The notes beneath the pieces are model-generated. The model worked only from the letters and a program-made list of their open reading frames with translations. It searched no databases and was not told the origin of the DNA. Source: a virus. Taken from it: DNA of 64,000 nucleotides. The position numbers and the translations under genes are program-made. Of this stretch, positions 33,066 to 40,908 are shown piece by piece (the stretch's first letter is position 1; each line of letters begins with the position of its first letter). The DNA lies in IMG/VR virus record IMGVR_UViG_3300019927_000008, positions 1 to 64,000 of that record; one strand, given 5' to 3'.

Positions 33066-34069
33066 TGGCCTTCTGTGGACGGGCAGATATTGTAGAAGTG
33101 ACACATTCCGTTACCCCAATGGCAGAGGTTCTGAGGTTCGAAGTCGAAGTTCCCCGGTGGCCCTTCAGCTTCTTCGTTGTCCCACTTCGGTCGCTCTTGT
33201 AGCCCAAGAGCCGCGTTCTTGATGTCGAAGCGGCGCTCCTGAACGTCGTACTCTCCGACGACCAGTTCGTCATCCTTCGGGTAGTAGATGGCAACAGCGT
33301 CTACGTCGTAGACGTGTTCGGCCATCCAGCCGTAGTATTCCGTTTCGAGGAACACGTCTTCCATCACTTCGTCGAGGAAGGGCGCTCCTTCGTATTTGAT
33401 CGTCGGGCAGGAGCCGGTCTTGTAGTCGAGGATGGTGACTCCGGAGCCGGTGACACCCGGAACGCTGGCGCTGTGAAGGATGGTGTCAGCTTTTCCCATC
33501 CACGGAATGTCCCCGACAGGCGGGCCGTTAGAGTCTATGTAGTCAGGGTCGCCACCATAGTCACTCGGCGGTTCTCCCATCCAAAACTCCGCCTCGACTT
33601 CGAGAGGACTCCACGCTTCTCGTAGCTCTTTGTCGAAGTCAACGCTTCCACCGGGAAGGCGGTCGAAGGCGTAGTTCAGGGTTCGTTTCGTTTCTTCGAG
33701 CCGCCGTAGCTCGAACTTCCAGAAGTTGCCGATGTAGTCGAGCCATTGCGAAGTCAGCTCGTAGCCATCAGGCATGAGCGGCGTGAACCTCTCGGGAACC
33801 TCCCCGGCCTTCTCGATGTGTTCTTTCAGGTTCTCGTGGAAGATTTCGAACGCTTCGTGAATCTGCCCTCCACGAGTCGTCGCCATCGTCCCCGGTGGCC
33901 GATGCTCACACCAATATTTCAGGTAGAACTTGAACGGACATTGCTTGTACGTCTTGATCCTCGATTTTGAGACGTAATCGAGGCCGTTTTCTCGTTTTTC
34001 ATCAGAGACGTTGAGGGTAGTCCCCGGAGCGATGCCGTTTAGCTTCTCGTCGGTATGGGTTTCACTCAT
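33062..34069 (-). CDS. RecB/Cas4-like PD-(D/E)XK nuclease with Fe-S cluster
   Basis: About 335 aa from MSETHTDEK. An N-terminal SKSRIKTYKQCPFKFYLKY contains the first cluster Cys; a nuclease core with GKADTILH and VTILDYKTG (the D-x(n)-D/E-x-K strand) lies near 200-220; and three C-terminal Cys occur in CHWGNGMCHFYNIC. This is the AddB/Cas4/PDDEXK_1 architecture, a 5'-end-directed exonuclease used in recombination or DNA end processing. No cas genes are nearby, so a replication-recombination role is more likely than CRISPR adaptation. Confidence 0.82.
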   Translation of the reverse strand: MSETHTDEKLNGIAPGTTLNVSDEKRENGLDYVSKSRIKTYKQCPFKFYLKYWCEHRPPGTMATTRGGQIHEAFEIFHENLKEHIEKAGEVPERFTPLMPDGYELTSQWLDYIGNFWKFELRRLEETKRTLNYAFDRLPGGSVDFDKELREAWSPLEVEAEFWMGEPPSDYGGDPDYIDSNGPPVGDIPWMGKADTILHSASVPGVTGSGVTILDYKTGSCPTIKYEGAPFLDEVMEDVFLETEYYGWMAEHVYDVDAVAIYYPKDDELVVGEYDVQERRFDIKNAALGLQERPKWDNEEAEGPPGNFDFEPQNLCHWGNGMCHFYNICPSTEGQ

Positions 34070-34289
34070 TGTAGTTGTCCCTCCACGGGTACATCGGTGA
34101 GACGCCCCAATCTGCGTCCGCTTTCCGCATTGCATCAGCGAAGACGGTTTCTGGAACGCCGTTTTCTTCGCACCACTCTCGTCCGTTGAAGTGTTCTTCG
34201 TCTCCGGGTTGGGGAAGTTGAGGTTCTACTTCATCGGCTATTGATTGTAGCCGACGTTCGTACTCTTCCCAAAACTCGGAGTTGTTCAC
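34062..34289 (-). CDS. Hypothetical protein, 75 aa
   Basis: Acidic helical protein starting MNNSEFWEEYERRLQ, with WGVSPMYPWRD near the end. Overlaps the nuclease start by eight bases and the next gene by ATGA; part of the same transcript. Confidence 0.6.
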   Translation of the reverse strand: MNNSEFWEEYERRLQSIADEVEPQLPQPGDEEHFNGREWCEENGVPETVFADAMRKADADWGVSPMYPWRDNYNE

Positions 34290-34468
34290 AGATCGTCCTC
34301 CATCTCGTTGACGTGATCGGTGATGTTCATGGCCTCGTCGCCATCAAACTCGATGACAACGCGACCCTCCTCCTCCTTCTTGATCGCGGCCTTCATGAGC
34401 ATCTGGCGGAGGTTTTCCTTCCCGAACTGCTCGAAGATGAACGCCCATTGAGCGTTTTTACTGCTCAC
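34286..34468 (-). CDS. Hypothetical protein, 60 aa
   Basis: Begins MSSKNAQWAFIFEQFG with helix NLRQMLMKAAIKKEEEG and ends in acidic residues. ATGA overlaps on both sides. Unknown. Confidence 0.55.
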   Translation of the reverse strand: MSSKNAQWAFIFEQFGKENLRQMLMKAAIKKEEEGRVVIEFDGDEAMNITDHVNEMEDDL

Positions 34469-34620
34469 CGTTTTGCCCTCTCTTTGTTTCGGAGGCGGCG
34501 CTGTCGAGCGTTCCGTGGCGCAAACTCGGGTCCGTTCTCCAGATACTCTTCAGTTTCAGCGATTGTCTGTTCGACCTCCATCGCAAGCTCGTCGATCTCG
34601 TCGTGAAGGTTTTCGCTCAT
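34465..34620 (-). CDS. Hypothetical microprotein, 51 aa
   Basis: MSENLHDEIDELAMEVEQ coiled-coil-like start, then a basic tail (RNARQRRLRNKERAKR). Overlaps the cytidine deaminase gene upstream and the 60-aa gene downstream. The split charge suggests a nucleic-acid or partner-binding tail. Confidence 0.5.
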   Translation of the reverse strand: MSENLHDEIDELAMEVEQTIAETEEYLENGPEFAPRNARQRRLRNKERAKR

Positions 34621-35045
34621 CGTGTCACCGTTTCCGGGTGTTGCGTACTCGGACTGTACGCGGGACCGATCAGGTCAGCAAGACTGTACTCGGCTGGTTC
34701 TTCTTCTTTGCCTCTGTCTTCGAGGATCGGAAGTTCATCGGTGAACTGAGCGAGGGTGTGCTGGCAGAGGCCGCACGGCCGTGCTTCGTTTTCTCCATCC
34801 TGAGAGATGGCGAGGAGCCGAAACTCCTGTACGCCATCAATGACGGCGTTGAACGCCGCCATCATCTCAGCATGAACCGAGGTGGATCGACCGGAGACTT
34901 CCACATTGGAACCTCGATAAATCCCCTTCTCGGTCAGGAGTGCGGCTCCGACTCGGTACTCCGAGTACGGAGCGAACGCTTTCTCTCGGTACTTCCGGGC
35001 GTGTTCGACCACTACGTCAGCGTGTTCGTGGTCCTTCGGACTCAT
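34617..35045 (-). CDS. cdd: Cytidine/deoxycytidine deaminase
   Basis: Deaminates (deoxy)cytidine to (deoxy)uridine. Signature HAEMMA (catalytic His and Glu) near residue 58 and PCGLCQ, giving two more zinc ligands, near 90; RVGAALLTEKG before them matches the substrate-binding strand. 142 aa is the usual size. With ThyX, the kinase and the HAD protein it forms a pyrimidine salvage route toward dTMP. Confidence 0.9.
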   Translation of the reverse strand: MSPKDHEHADVVVEHARKYREKAFAPYSEYRVGAALLTEKGIYRGSNVEVSGRSTSVHAEMMAAFNAVIDGVQEFRLLAISQDGENEARPCGLCQHTLAQFTDELPILEDRGKEEEPAEYSLADLIGPAYSPSTQHPETVTR

Positions 35046-35236
35046 TCCCGAAGCTCCTCGATCACGATGTCAGCATCTTCAGGCTGGAACGGGATCGTGA
35101 TGGTCAGCTCGTCCATCTCTTCTCGGTCGATCTCCGACTTTTCGAGCAGTTTGTCGAGATCGCTCAGGTCGTCGATGATGGCTTGCTTCTGTTCCTCGTC
35201 GATGATCTTCTGAAGTGCAGTTTGGTCTTCTGTCAT
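35042..35236 (-). CDS. Hypothetical helical protein, 64 aa
   Basis: Begins MTEDQTALQKIIDEEQKQ and is coiled-coil-like through LDKLLEKSEIDREE, then a short strand (ITIPFQPED). Overlaps both neighbours by ATGA. Unknown. Confidence 0.55.
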   Translation of the reverse strand: MTEDQTALQKIIDEEQKQAIIDDLSDLDKLLEKSEIDREEMDELTITIPFQPEDADIVIEELRE

Positions 35237-35799
35237 GCCGGGGTTTTGTAGGTCAGTAGGCGGTGTGCCGCTTCTGCGACGGTATCTACTCGAATGTAGT
35301 CACCATCGGCGTCTTGGTTGTAGGGCCAGTCGATCAGGTAACACTTGGAGCTTCCACGTTGATTGTTAACTCGCTCTGGAAGCAGGGGCTTGTCATCTAT
35401 GTAGATGTCGTACCCCATTTGCGCCTTCGTCGTGGTAGGCGCTACCGTGGCGAAGTTATCGTAGTCGATCCCCTTCTCCGCAAGCCACTTCTTCTTGCCT
35501 TCGCTGATGCCCATGTGATCTGCTTGGGCTGTCACGATGTCCACCTCGTAGTGTTCACGTAGGGAACTGACTACCTCGGGAAGGCCGGGTTCTGTCACCG
35601 GAACGTCCATCGGTCGAAGGGTCCACGAGTGCCACATCGCGGAGAGGAATCGCTCTGCTCCGAAGCGGTCGATGGGATCGTCCCAATGAGTTGCCTCATG
35701 AGGATCGCGCTCGTGATCGTCACCGAGCATCAGCTTGTAGGCGACGAGCTTCGTGTCAGCGATGGTGCTGTCGAAGTCGAGGGCGATGGTCGGCTTCAT
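35233..35799 (-). CDS. HAD-family 5'(3')-deoxyribonucleotidase-like protein
   Basis: 188 aa. HAD motif I is DFDSTIAD (nucleophile and acid Asp at residues 8 and 10), motif II in VDIVTAQADH (Thr), a Lys-containing helix (EGKKKWLAEKG) and motif IV in YDIYIDDKPLL. Proteins of this type dephosphorylate deoxynucleotides, or act as phosphatases for small substrates. Location next to cdd supports nucleotide metabolism. Confidence 0.75.
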   Translation of the reverse strand: MKPTIALDFDSTIADTKLVAYKLMLGDDHERDPHEATHWDDPIDRFGAERFLSAMWHSWTLRPMDVPVTEPGLPEVVSSLREHYEVDIVTAQADHMGISEGKKKWLAEKGIDYDNFATVAPTTTKAQMGYDIYIDDKPLLPERVNNQRGSSKCYLIDWPYNQDADGDYIRVDTVAEAAHRLLTYKTPA

Positions 35800-36134
35800 G
35801 GGTTACGCTGTCCCTTTGCGATCCTTGCAGAGCTTTCAGCGTAGCCAGCGATGTCACAGTCGTTGTCTCGGTTGTACGACCCGTTGCTGTGTCGTGACAC
35901 TTTCAGCAGGACCATCATCTGTGCCACGTCTTTCGGTGTGATGTTCGGGTCTTCACAACCACCAGCCATCAGGTACTCGTTCCAGAAGGCCGCGATGGTA
36001 GCGAAGTTATCTTCCGGAGTACCGTAGTCTCCGTCTCGCCCGTAGACAGCCTCTTCTGCCTCTTCAAGGATGACCGGGAAGTCCTGTTCTTCGTCGTCGT
36101 TGTCGCCGTGGATGGTGGGTGTTGGGTGAGTCAT
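35796..36134 (-). CDS. Phage-type protein resembling DUF6378
   Basis: About 112 aa from MTHPTPTIHGD. The order YGRDGDYGTPEDNFATIAAFW, ITPKDVAQMMVLLKVSRHS and DNDCDIAGYA matches a family common in phages (DUF6378 by memory), whose function is unknown but which resembles small all-alpha NTP-pyrophosphohydrolase-like folds. Near other nucleotide enzymes. Confidence 0.6.
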   Translation of the reverse strand: MTHPTPTIHGDNDDEEQDFPVILEEAEEAVYGRDGDYGTPEDNFATIAAFWNEYLMAGGCEDPNITPKDVAQMMVLLKVSRHSNGSYNRDNDCDIAGYAESSARIAKGQRNP

Positions 36135-36313
36135 TGGGATTCTCCGCGAACTACATTTCCGCACTTCAGCGTATCGTCGTCTCGTTCGTCTTCGTACTTC
36201 ACGATGATCGAGTTGGTCATCGGTGGGTCCATGAACGACTCCACGCCCTCGAACTTCTCAAGGACCGTTTCACCACCGATGATCTCGTGTTCGACGTGGA
36301 GTTTGATCGTCAT
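36131..36313 (-). CDS. Hypothetical protein, 60 aa
   Basis: Beta-rich (MTIKLHVEHEIIGGET, NSIIVKYEDE) with one Cys near the end. ATGA overlaps on both sides. No family recognised. Confidence 0.55.
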   Translation of the reverse strand: MTIKLHVEHEIIGGETVLEKFEGVESFMDPPMTNSIIVKYEDERDDDTLKCGNVVRGESQ

Positions 36314-36549
36314 GGATCAGGGAAACCGAGCTTTCCTTGGAGGAAGTTAGCCAACCGCTCTTGACACTCGTCGCAAAGCTCGGCTTCCATCCTTTCAGTA
36401 TCTACTTTCGTTTCGTACTTGGGCCACTCAGTAGCCCATTGAGGAGGTTTTCTTTCCCGAGTACGTTTCTCTCGTTTCACCGGGACCGACTCTTCAGGCT
36501 CTCCGGTTTGGAAGTCCCCGCAACGGTCGCATTGGAACGCCTCACTCAT
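36310..36549 (-). CDS. Zinc-binding protein, 79 aa
   Basis: FQCDRCGDF near residue 6 and LCDECQERLANF near 58 supply four Cys for one zinc; between them is a basic linker (VKREKRTRERK). This is typical of small halovirus zinc fingers. Unknown target. Confidence 0.6.
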   Translation of the reverse strand: MSEAFQCDRCGDFQTGEPEESVPVKREKRTRERKPPQWATEWPKYETKVDTERMEAELCDECQERLANFLQGKLGFPDP

Positions 36550-36922
36550 GTTCCATCTCCGACTCGTTCAGGATCACTCGGCCACCCTCTTCATCAGAAC
36601 CCCCGGCCTTCTCGAAGGCTTCACTCAGAGGCAGGCCATCCTGAATCAGGTTATCGAGCTTGACCGTAGCTCGTCCGTCAGGGGAGTTACGAACTTCCCG
36701 CTTTCCGCAGTTCTCGCAGTAACGCCGCTTGGTCCTGTAGAGCTTGAAGACCAGATGCCCTTCTCGGATGTAGGGTCCGTTCGCTTCATCTGTGTAGGCG
36801 AACACCGCATCGCTCTCAGTCCAGTCTCCGAAGTTATGGTCGCACCGCCCCATGACTTCACTCTCGTAAGTTGAGTCTTCTGTACTGTTGTCTCGCCACC
36901 AAAGCAGTTGCTTGAGTTTCAT
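36542..36922 (-). CDS. Hypothetical zinc-binding protein, 126 aa
   Basis: Contains GRCDHNFGDW and RYCENCGKREVR, plus strands YIREGHLVFKLYRTK. Acidic C-terminal third with AFEKAGGSDEEGG, where EKAG is encoded by the dispersed CGAGAAGGCC motif at 36607-36614. Role unknown. Confidence 0.6.
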   Translation of the reverse strand: MKLKQLLWWRDNSTEDSTYESEVMGRCDHNFGDWTESDAVFAYTDEANGPYIREGHLVFKLYRTKRRYCENCGKREVRNSPDGRATVKLDNLIQDGLPLSEAFEKAGGSDEEGGRVILNESEMEHE

Positions 36923-36924
36923 GT

Positions 36925-37632
36925 TCAGGTGTAGTACCCCGAGTACCGTCCGTCTCGGTCGCCGTGAAGTTCCATGTCTCCCCGCTGAACGCGGAGATAG
37001 AGGCCAAAGGCTGTCCGTTTTACCTCACGGATAACCTGACACTCGTCGGAGTCCGGGTTTCTCTTCTCTTCTTCTGCGAGTCGTTCATCGAGAGCTTCGT
37101 ACAGAGCGAGCGCACCTCGCTTGTACTGTTCAAGCTCATTGTGACCCCGAGTCACATCGAGCATGATTTCGGCCAAGTCCAACATCCCTTCCGGGCCTTG
37201 GACTCGAATCGCCTGCGAAATCTCCCGAACCCGTTCATCGCTGATGTTCTCGAACGCCATCGGGTCTGGTGATGTTTGTGGTGCTTCCGTGACTTCTGTT
37301 CCTTCGTCGATCAGCTTCGCTTCGATGTTGAGTTTCACCTCTCCATCGCCATGAGGTTCTGCCTTTACATCGAAGTTGTAGAGATCACCGTTGTCGGAGA
37401 GGACTTCGACTCGGTACTGCTGTGGTTCTCCGTGACGAGCCAGTTCAACTTTTCTCCCCACTTCGAGTCTTTCGTTTACCAAGTACCCTGTAGGGTCCGA
37501 ACCCCGGAGAGCATCACAGGTCGTCCCCAAGATGTCAGCGAAGTTTTCGTCACAGTCGATTACTTTATGATCTTTACTAAGCCTGAAGCTGGCCGCAACG
37601 ACATCAGACTTCGAAACTTGCTTTTCCTTCAT
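36925..37632 (-). CDS. PAS-domain-like protein
   Basis: 235 aa. Residues 14-70 (SFRLSKDHKVIDCDENFADILGTT, then DALRGSDPTGYLV) follow the first strands and helices of PAS folds, where DENFxxILG is a common core; strands with VEVLSDNGDLYNFDVKAE follow. The C-terminal half is helical. No kinase or HTH domain is attached. A sensor-like domain in a virus suggests response to host state; ligand unknown. Confidence 0.5.
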   Translation of the reverse strand: MKEKQVSKSDVVAASFRLSKDHKVIDCDENFADILGTTCDALRGSDPTGYLVNERLEVGRKVELARHGEPQQYRVEVLSDNGDLYNFDVKAEPHGDGEVKLNIEAKLIDEGTEVTEAPQTSPDPMAFENISDERVREISQAIRVQGPEGMLDLAEIMLDVTRGHNELEQYKRGALALYEALDERLAEEEKRNPDSDECQVIREVKRTAFGLYLRVQRGDMELHGDRDGRYSGYYT

Positions 37633-37639
37633 TTGGTAG

Positions 37640-37972
37640 TTAGTCGTCGTAGTTTACTCGGCCTGCGGCTTTTGCGTCCATTACGATGTCCATTTTCATG
37701 TCTTTTCCTCCGCAGATGATTCCACATTCCGGACACACCGGGTTTCCATCAGAAGTATATCGTGCAGGAATATCGCACTCGGGGCAGTTTACTATAGACG
37801 TTTTAACCCGTTTGTTCAGAACAAGGCCCCCCTTCTTATTACTTAGGATGGGAATACCGGGTTTGATAACCTCACCTGTGAATGGATGATGCTGTTGGTA
37901 TCGTTCGTGTGGAGAACTATCTACGCTGGTTCTCTCTACTCGCTTGTCTTGTTTTGAGTGGTGTCCTGCCAT
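37640..37972 (-). CDS. Zinc-ribbon protein, TFB N-terminus-like
   Basis: 110 aa. Basic N-terminal half, then NCPECDIPARYTSDG and PVCPECGIICGGKD, a complete four-Cys ribbon of the transcription factor B/TFIIB type (CPEC...DG..VCxxCG). The B-finger and cyclin repeats are missing. Its unit begins right after the promoter at 38008-38040. It could recruit or block host RNA polymerase; that is inference. Confidence 0.5.
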   Translation of the reverse strand: MAGHHSKQDKRVERTSVDSSPHERYQQHHPFTGEVIKPGIPILSNKKGGLVLNKRVKTSIVNCPECDIPARYTSDGNPVCPECGIICGGKDMKMDIVMDAKAAGRVNYDD

Positions 37973-38007
37973 CGAGGCATTAAGATGACTGTACTACTCT
38001 TTCGACC

Positions 38008-38040
38008 CTAAAGGACTTAAGTCCTTTGGACTTGAGTCTT
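38008..38040 (-). promoter_or_regulatory. Promoter with 18-bp palindrome
   Basis: AAAGGACTTAAGTCCTTT is a perfect 18-bp palindrome at about 38011-38028, next to GGACTTGAGTCTTAC, a standard copy of the shared promoter box in the minus orientation. The duplication of half-sites suggests binding of a dimeric regulator. Confidence 0.5.
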
Positions 38041-39322
38041 ACACAGGAGGCTCTTCGAAGTCAACCGGATAGAACCATGTCATTTCACGTTCATCGGAGA
38101 CTCCGTGAACGGTTGCCGCAGGTTCTTCCCACTCCGCAAGCGACTCTTCGAAGTCAGCAGGCGGGATGATCGCCCCGGACTCTACCACACGGTTCCCTGC
38201 GATCCCGTCGATCTGGAACGAGTGGTAGTGACCACGGTAGGCGATGTCGAATTTGTGCATATCTTTCCAATTGTACCACCGCTTCTTCCCGGCGCTTGTC
38301 CCGATGTGTTCGAGACTGTTCTGGCCGTGTCGAAGGTGGGCACGATGCCCGGACTGAAGGTCCACGGGAATCTCGTGAGGCTCACAGTCGAGCTTTTCTG
38401 CCATCTTCGCGTCTTCTTCCGGTTTCGCCCGCATCCGGAAGTTGACGAAGTTCTGAGCCTGAGAGCGAACGAACTTCACGTTGTCGTAGCCACGGTCCCG
38501 AACCCGGCGGTCGAGGGACAGGAAGAACGCGGTGTCAACGTTGTCGTCCGGACCCATGCCGTCGCCGCGAAGTTCTCCGTGATTACCCTCTTGGCAGATC
38601 ACTTGGACCGAGGCAAATTCCTTTGAAGCTCGGTCGATGAACTCCATGTAGATGTCCGAGGCGACGTTCAGTTGCTCCGGAAGGGAAAGCTCCGTCTCCC
38701 ATGGCTGGTCATCGTGGATGCCGATGCCGTGGACGTGATCGCCGCCCATGACGATGTGGAGTGTGTCGAAGTCCACACCCGCCGCTTCTTGCCGTCGCTT
38801 CAGACTGAACACCTTGTCGGAGACAGTCCGAACACGACTGATCCCGATTTCAGCATCGAACGTGGAGTTACCGTACTCGTCGTTGTACTTCGCTCCGATG
38901 TGATCGTCCGAACGATGACACACCATGTCTTCGTGGGAGTCTCGAACCGAAAGGCCGTCCTCGGGAATGGCCGGGGCGCGACCGTTCAGGTCATTGTCCA
39001 AGTATCGGATCAGCTCATGGACTTCCTCCTTGGCGCTCTTCGTGACCGAGGCCTTCGACCGGAGTTGCCCTGTTGGTTCTTCGGGGTTGATCGGGTACTC
39101 CCGAGCGTCAGGTCGATAGTAGAAGACTTTCTCCCGGCCTTCTCGCCGTGTACCGAGCGGGATTCCATCCTTCTTGACGAGAGCTTGAACGTGATCTCGG
39201 GCTGTAGATCGAGTGATCCCGAGATGTTTCTTGATGTCTTCGTAGGTCGCTTTGCCCTCATCGAGGATGAGGCCGAACACTTGTTGGCGCTTTTCCGAAC
39301 CGATTTTTGCTTTTGTTTCCAT
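38039..39322 (-). CDS. Winged-helix/metallophosphoesterase fusion
   Basis: 427 aa. Residues 1-65 form a winged HTH (KRQQVFGLILDEGKATYED, HLGITRSTARDHVQALVKK). From about 130 there is a calcineurin-like phosphoesterase: HRSDDHIGA, IVMGGDHVHG, CQEGNHGE and YRGHYHSF supply the metal-binding Asp/His/Asn set. Such cores occur in Mre11/SbcD nucleases and phosphodiesterases. Fusion to a DNA-binding domain is unusual and suggests DNA-directed nuclease or regulatory activity. CGAGAAGG at 39138-39145 lies within the HTH-linker region. Confidence 0.75.
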   Translation of the reverse strand: METKAKIGSEKRQQVFGLILDEGKATYEDIKKHLGITRSTARDHVQALVKKDGIPLGTRREGREKVFYYRPDAREYPINPEEPTGQLRSKASVTKSAKEEVHELIRYLDNDLNGRAPAIPEDGLSVRDSHEDMVCHRSDDHIGAKYNDEYGNSTFDAEIGISRVRTVSDKVFSLKRRQEAAGVDFDTLHIVMGGDHVHGIGIHDDQPWETELSLPEQLNVASDIYMEFIDRASKEFASVQVICQEGNHGELRGDGMGPDDNVDTAFFLSLDRRVRDRGYDNVKFVRSQAQNFVNFRMRAKPEEDAKMAEKLDCEPHEIPVDLQSGHRAHLRHGQNSLEHIGTSAGKKRWYNWKDMHKFDIAYRGHYHSFQIDGIAGNRVVESGAIIPPADFEESLAEWEEPAATVHGVSDEREMTWFYPVDFEEPPV

Positions 39323-39348
39323 TTAGGGATTAGAGTCGCACCGAACTG

Positions 39349-40554
39349 CTACTTCTGGATGTCGTCAGATCGCTGGTAAACAGCGCAGTCTTCACCGAGA
39401 CAGAACTGCGGCGCTTGATTAGCGATGTTCCCGCAGTTAAACTCGCTGTACTGACGAGCGATTATTTTGTCAATCTGTTCATCCGTAATCGCCTCACGGT
39501 AGCCCGGTATCTCCGAGAAGAAGTCATGGATCACTTCACGCGGAGCCTTCATTTCCACCAACCGAGCGATGATGTTCAGTTCCATGAAGTGAGACGCATT
39601 ACCATGATCGTAGGCGTCGTCTCGTTCACGGAACGCGGCGATGCAAGGTTTGTTCGAAGTCAGGAAGTTGATGTCATCGAGCGTGATGTCTTCGTTTTCC
39701 TGCTCTTCGTAGTCGTCGAGCTTTGCGTAGTTGATCTCTCCTTTCACTCCGGATGGAGAGTTATACTGATCGGGCCTTGCGTTCCGAATTGCTTGAACGA
39801 CTTTGTTCCCCGCAGATTCCGAAGGAACCCGTTTCTGATTGATCGTCCGAGGTTCTTTGGTCAGATCGAGGTAGTCGCTGACGTGAAGCTCTGAAAGCTC
39901 TTTGACGGTGATCGGGACGCACCATCGTTCCTCGTCGTCGTACTTCGCTCCGTGGTGAAGCGTGTTCGGATGGCGGGCAAGTCGCCCGAGGTCCGAAGCG
40001 TCAACGTCCACCCACGGCTCGATGTTCACGCCACCAGCCGCCGTTTCAAGCCACGACATGACTTGCTCTCCGTAGGCTGATAGCCCCGACTTGAACTGCG
40101 AGAAGTCGCCGTTGTTTGCGGCGATGGTTGGGAAGTCGAGGTACAGGTGAAGGCCTTTGTGACCGGAAAGGACCACTCGGAAGTGATCCTCTTGTCCTTC
40201 CTCGACGATAGCCGATGCAATCATTCGCGCCCGAGTCAGCAGGGCGCTCATGTCTCGCTTCCAGTCTCCGAAGTCAGTTTCTCCGTTGTTCGGATCGTAG
40301 CTCTCTCCCTCAACGTCGAGGTCGATGAAGATGCAATCGACCTTCGGGATGTTGCCGTCTCGGGAATGGCCCCGAGGGAAGGAGTAGACCGAGTAGTAAC
40401 CCGGCATCCCTCCGTTTACTGCCGCTTCCAACGCTTCGCAGAGCTTGATCCTACTCCATCGCTTGTCCTGTATCGTTCGACCGCTGGAAGACTGTCGGGG
40501 GTAGTCCGGGGCGAAGACGCCGCTTGTCTGCCACAGCGCCTTCTCGAAGTTCAC
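39349..40554 (-). CDS. Archaeo-eukaryotic primase-like protein
   Basis: About 401 aa. The GTG start at 40554 overlaps the preceding stop (GTGA). Core motifs of the AEP superfamily are seen: CIFIDLDVE (DxD) near residue 80, VVLSGHKGLHLYLDF (sGxxGxH) near 130, and WVDVDASDLGRLARHPNTLHHGA (third acid and R-x-P-N-T-x-H) near 190. The C-terminus has FCLGEDCAV with nearby Cys, possibly a metal site. Probably primes viral replication beside the AAA+ ATPase at 40905. Confidence 0.75.
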   Translation of the reverse strand: MNFEKALWQTSGVFAPDYPRQSSSGRTIQDKRWSRIKLCEALEAAVNGGMPGYYSVYSFPRGHSRDGNIPKVDCIFIDLDVEGESYDPNNGETDFGDWKRDMSALLTRARMIASAIVEEGQEDHFRVVLSGHKGLHLYLDFPTIAANNGDFSQFKSGLSAYGEQVMSWLETAAGGVNIEPWVDVDASDLGRLARHPNTLHHGAKYDDEERWCVPITVKELSELHVSDYLDLTKEPRTINQKRVPSESAGNKVVQAIRNARPDQYNSPSGVKGEINYAKLDDYEEQENEDITLDDINFLTSNKPCIAAFRERDDAYDHGNASHFMELNIIARLVEMKAPREVIHDFFSEIPGYREAITDEQIDKIIARQYSEFNCGNIANQAPQFCLGEDCAVYQRSDDIQK

Positions 40555-40709
40555 ACTACATCCTCCCCACAGATCGGACAGACACCAGTCTGAACTGGTT
40601 CGACGTTTTCGTTGCACTCTTCACACCACTCACCATCGCTGAAGGGGTCATCGTCGGCCTTTTCCCCCGGAGTGAGGGTGTTACCAACGGCGTATGGATG
40701 GTCACTCAT
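40551..40709 (-). CDS. Zinc-ribbon protein, 52 aa
   Basis: Start taken at MSDHPYAVGNTL. WCEECNEN and VCPICGEDVV give two CxxC pairs. Overlaps both the primase-like gene and the next gene; may work with the primase, though only position suggests it. Confidence 0.55.
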   Translation of the reverse strand: MSDHPYAVGNTLTPGEKADDDPFSDGEWCEECNENVEPVQTGVCPICGEDVV

Positions 40710-40908
40710 CTTCTGCCATCTCCGACACCGTTTCAACGAAGTCTTGGAATTGATCTTCCGTCAGGTACTCGATGTCATCGGGAATCATGACGACTCCCAC
40801 GTCTCGTGGAAGGAACTTCCCAAGTGTCTCTGAAAGCGATTCAGCCTGATCTTCAGTCCATTGTCCAGCTTCGAACTGGATGAAGAGTCGGCGGTCGTAG
40901 TCACTCAT
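40702..40908 (-). CDS. Hypothetical protein, 68 aa
   Basis: MSDYDRRLFIQFEAGQW start with alternating strands and helices, highly acidic. Overlaps the AAA+ gene by ATGA. Unknown, but located inside the replication cluster. Confidence 0.55.
   Translation of the reverse strand: MSDYDRRLFIQFEAGQWTEDQAESLSETLGKFLPRDVGVVMIPDDIEYLTEDQFQDFVETVSEMAEDE

Noticed and set aside
33062-34069. Possible CRISPR-Cas4 gene
   Set aside because: Architecture fits Cas4/RecB, but there is no repeat array or other cas gene; treated as a recombination nuclease.
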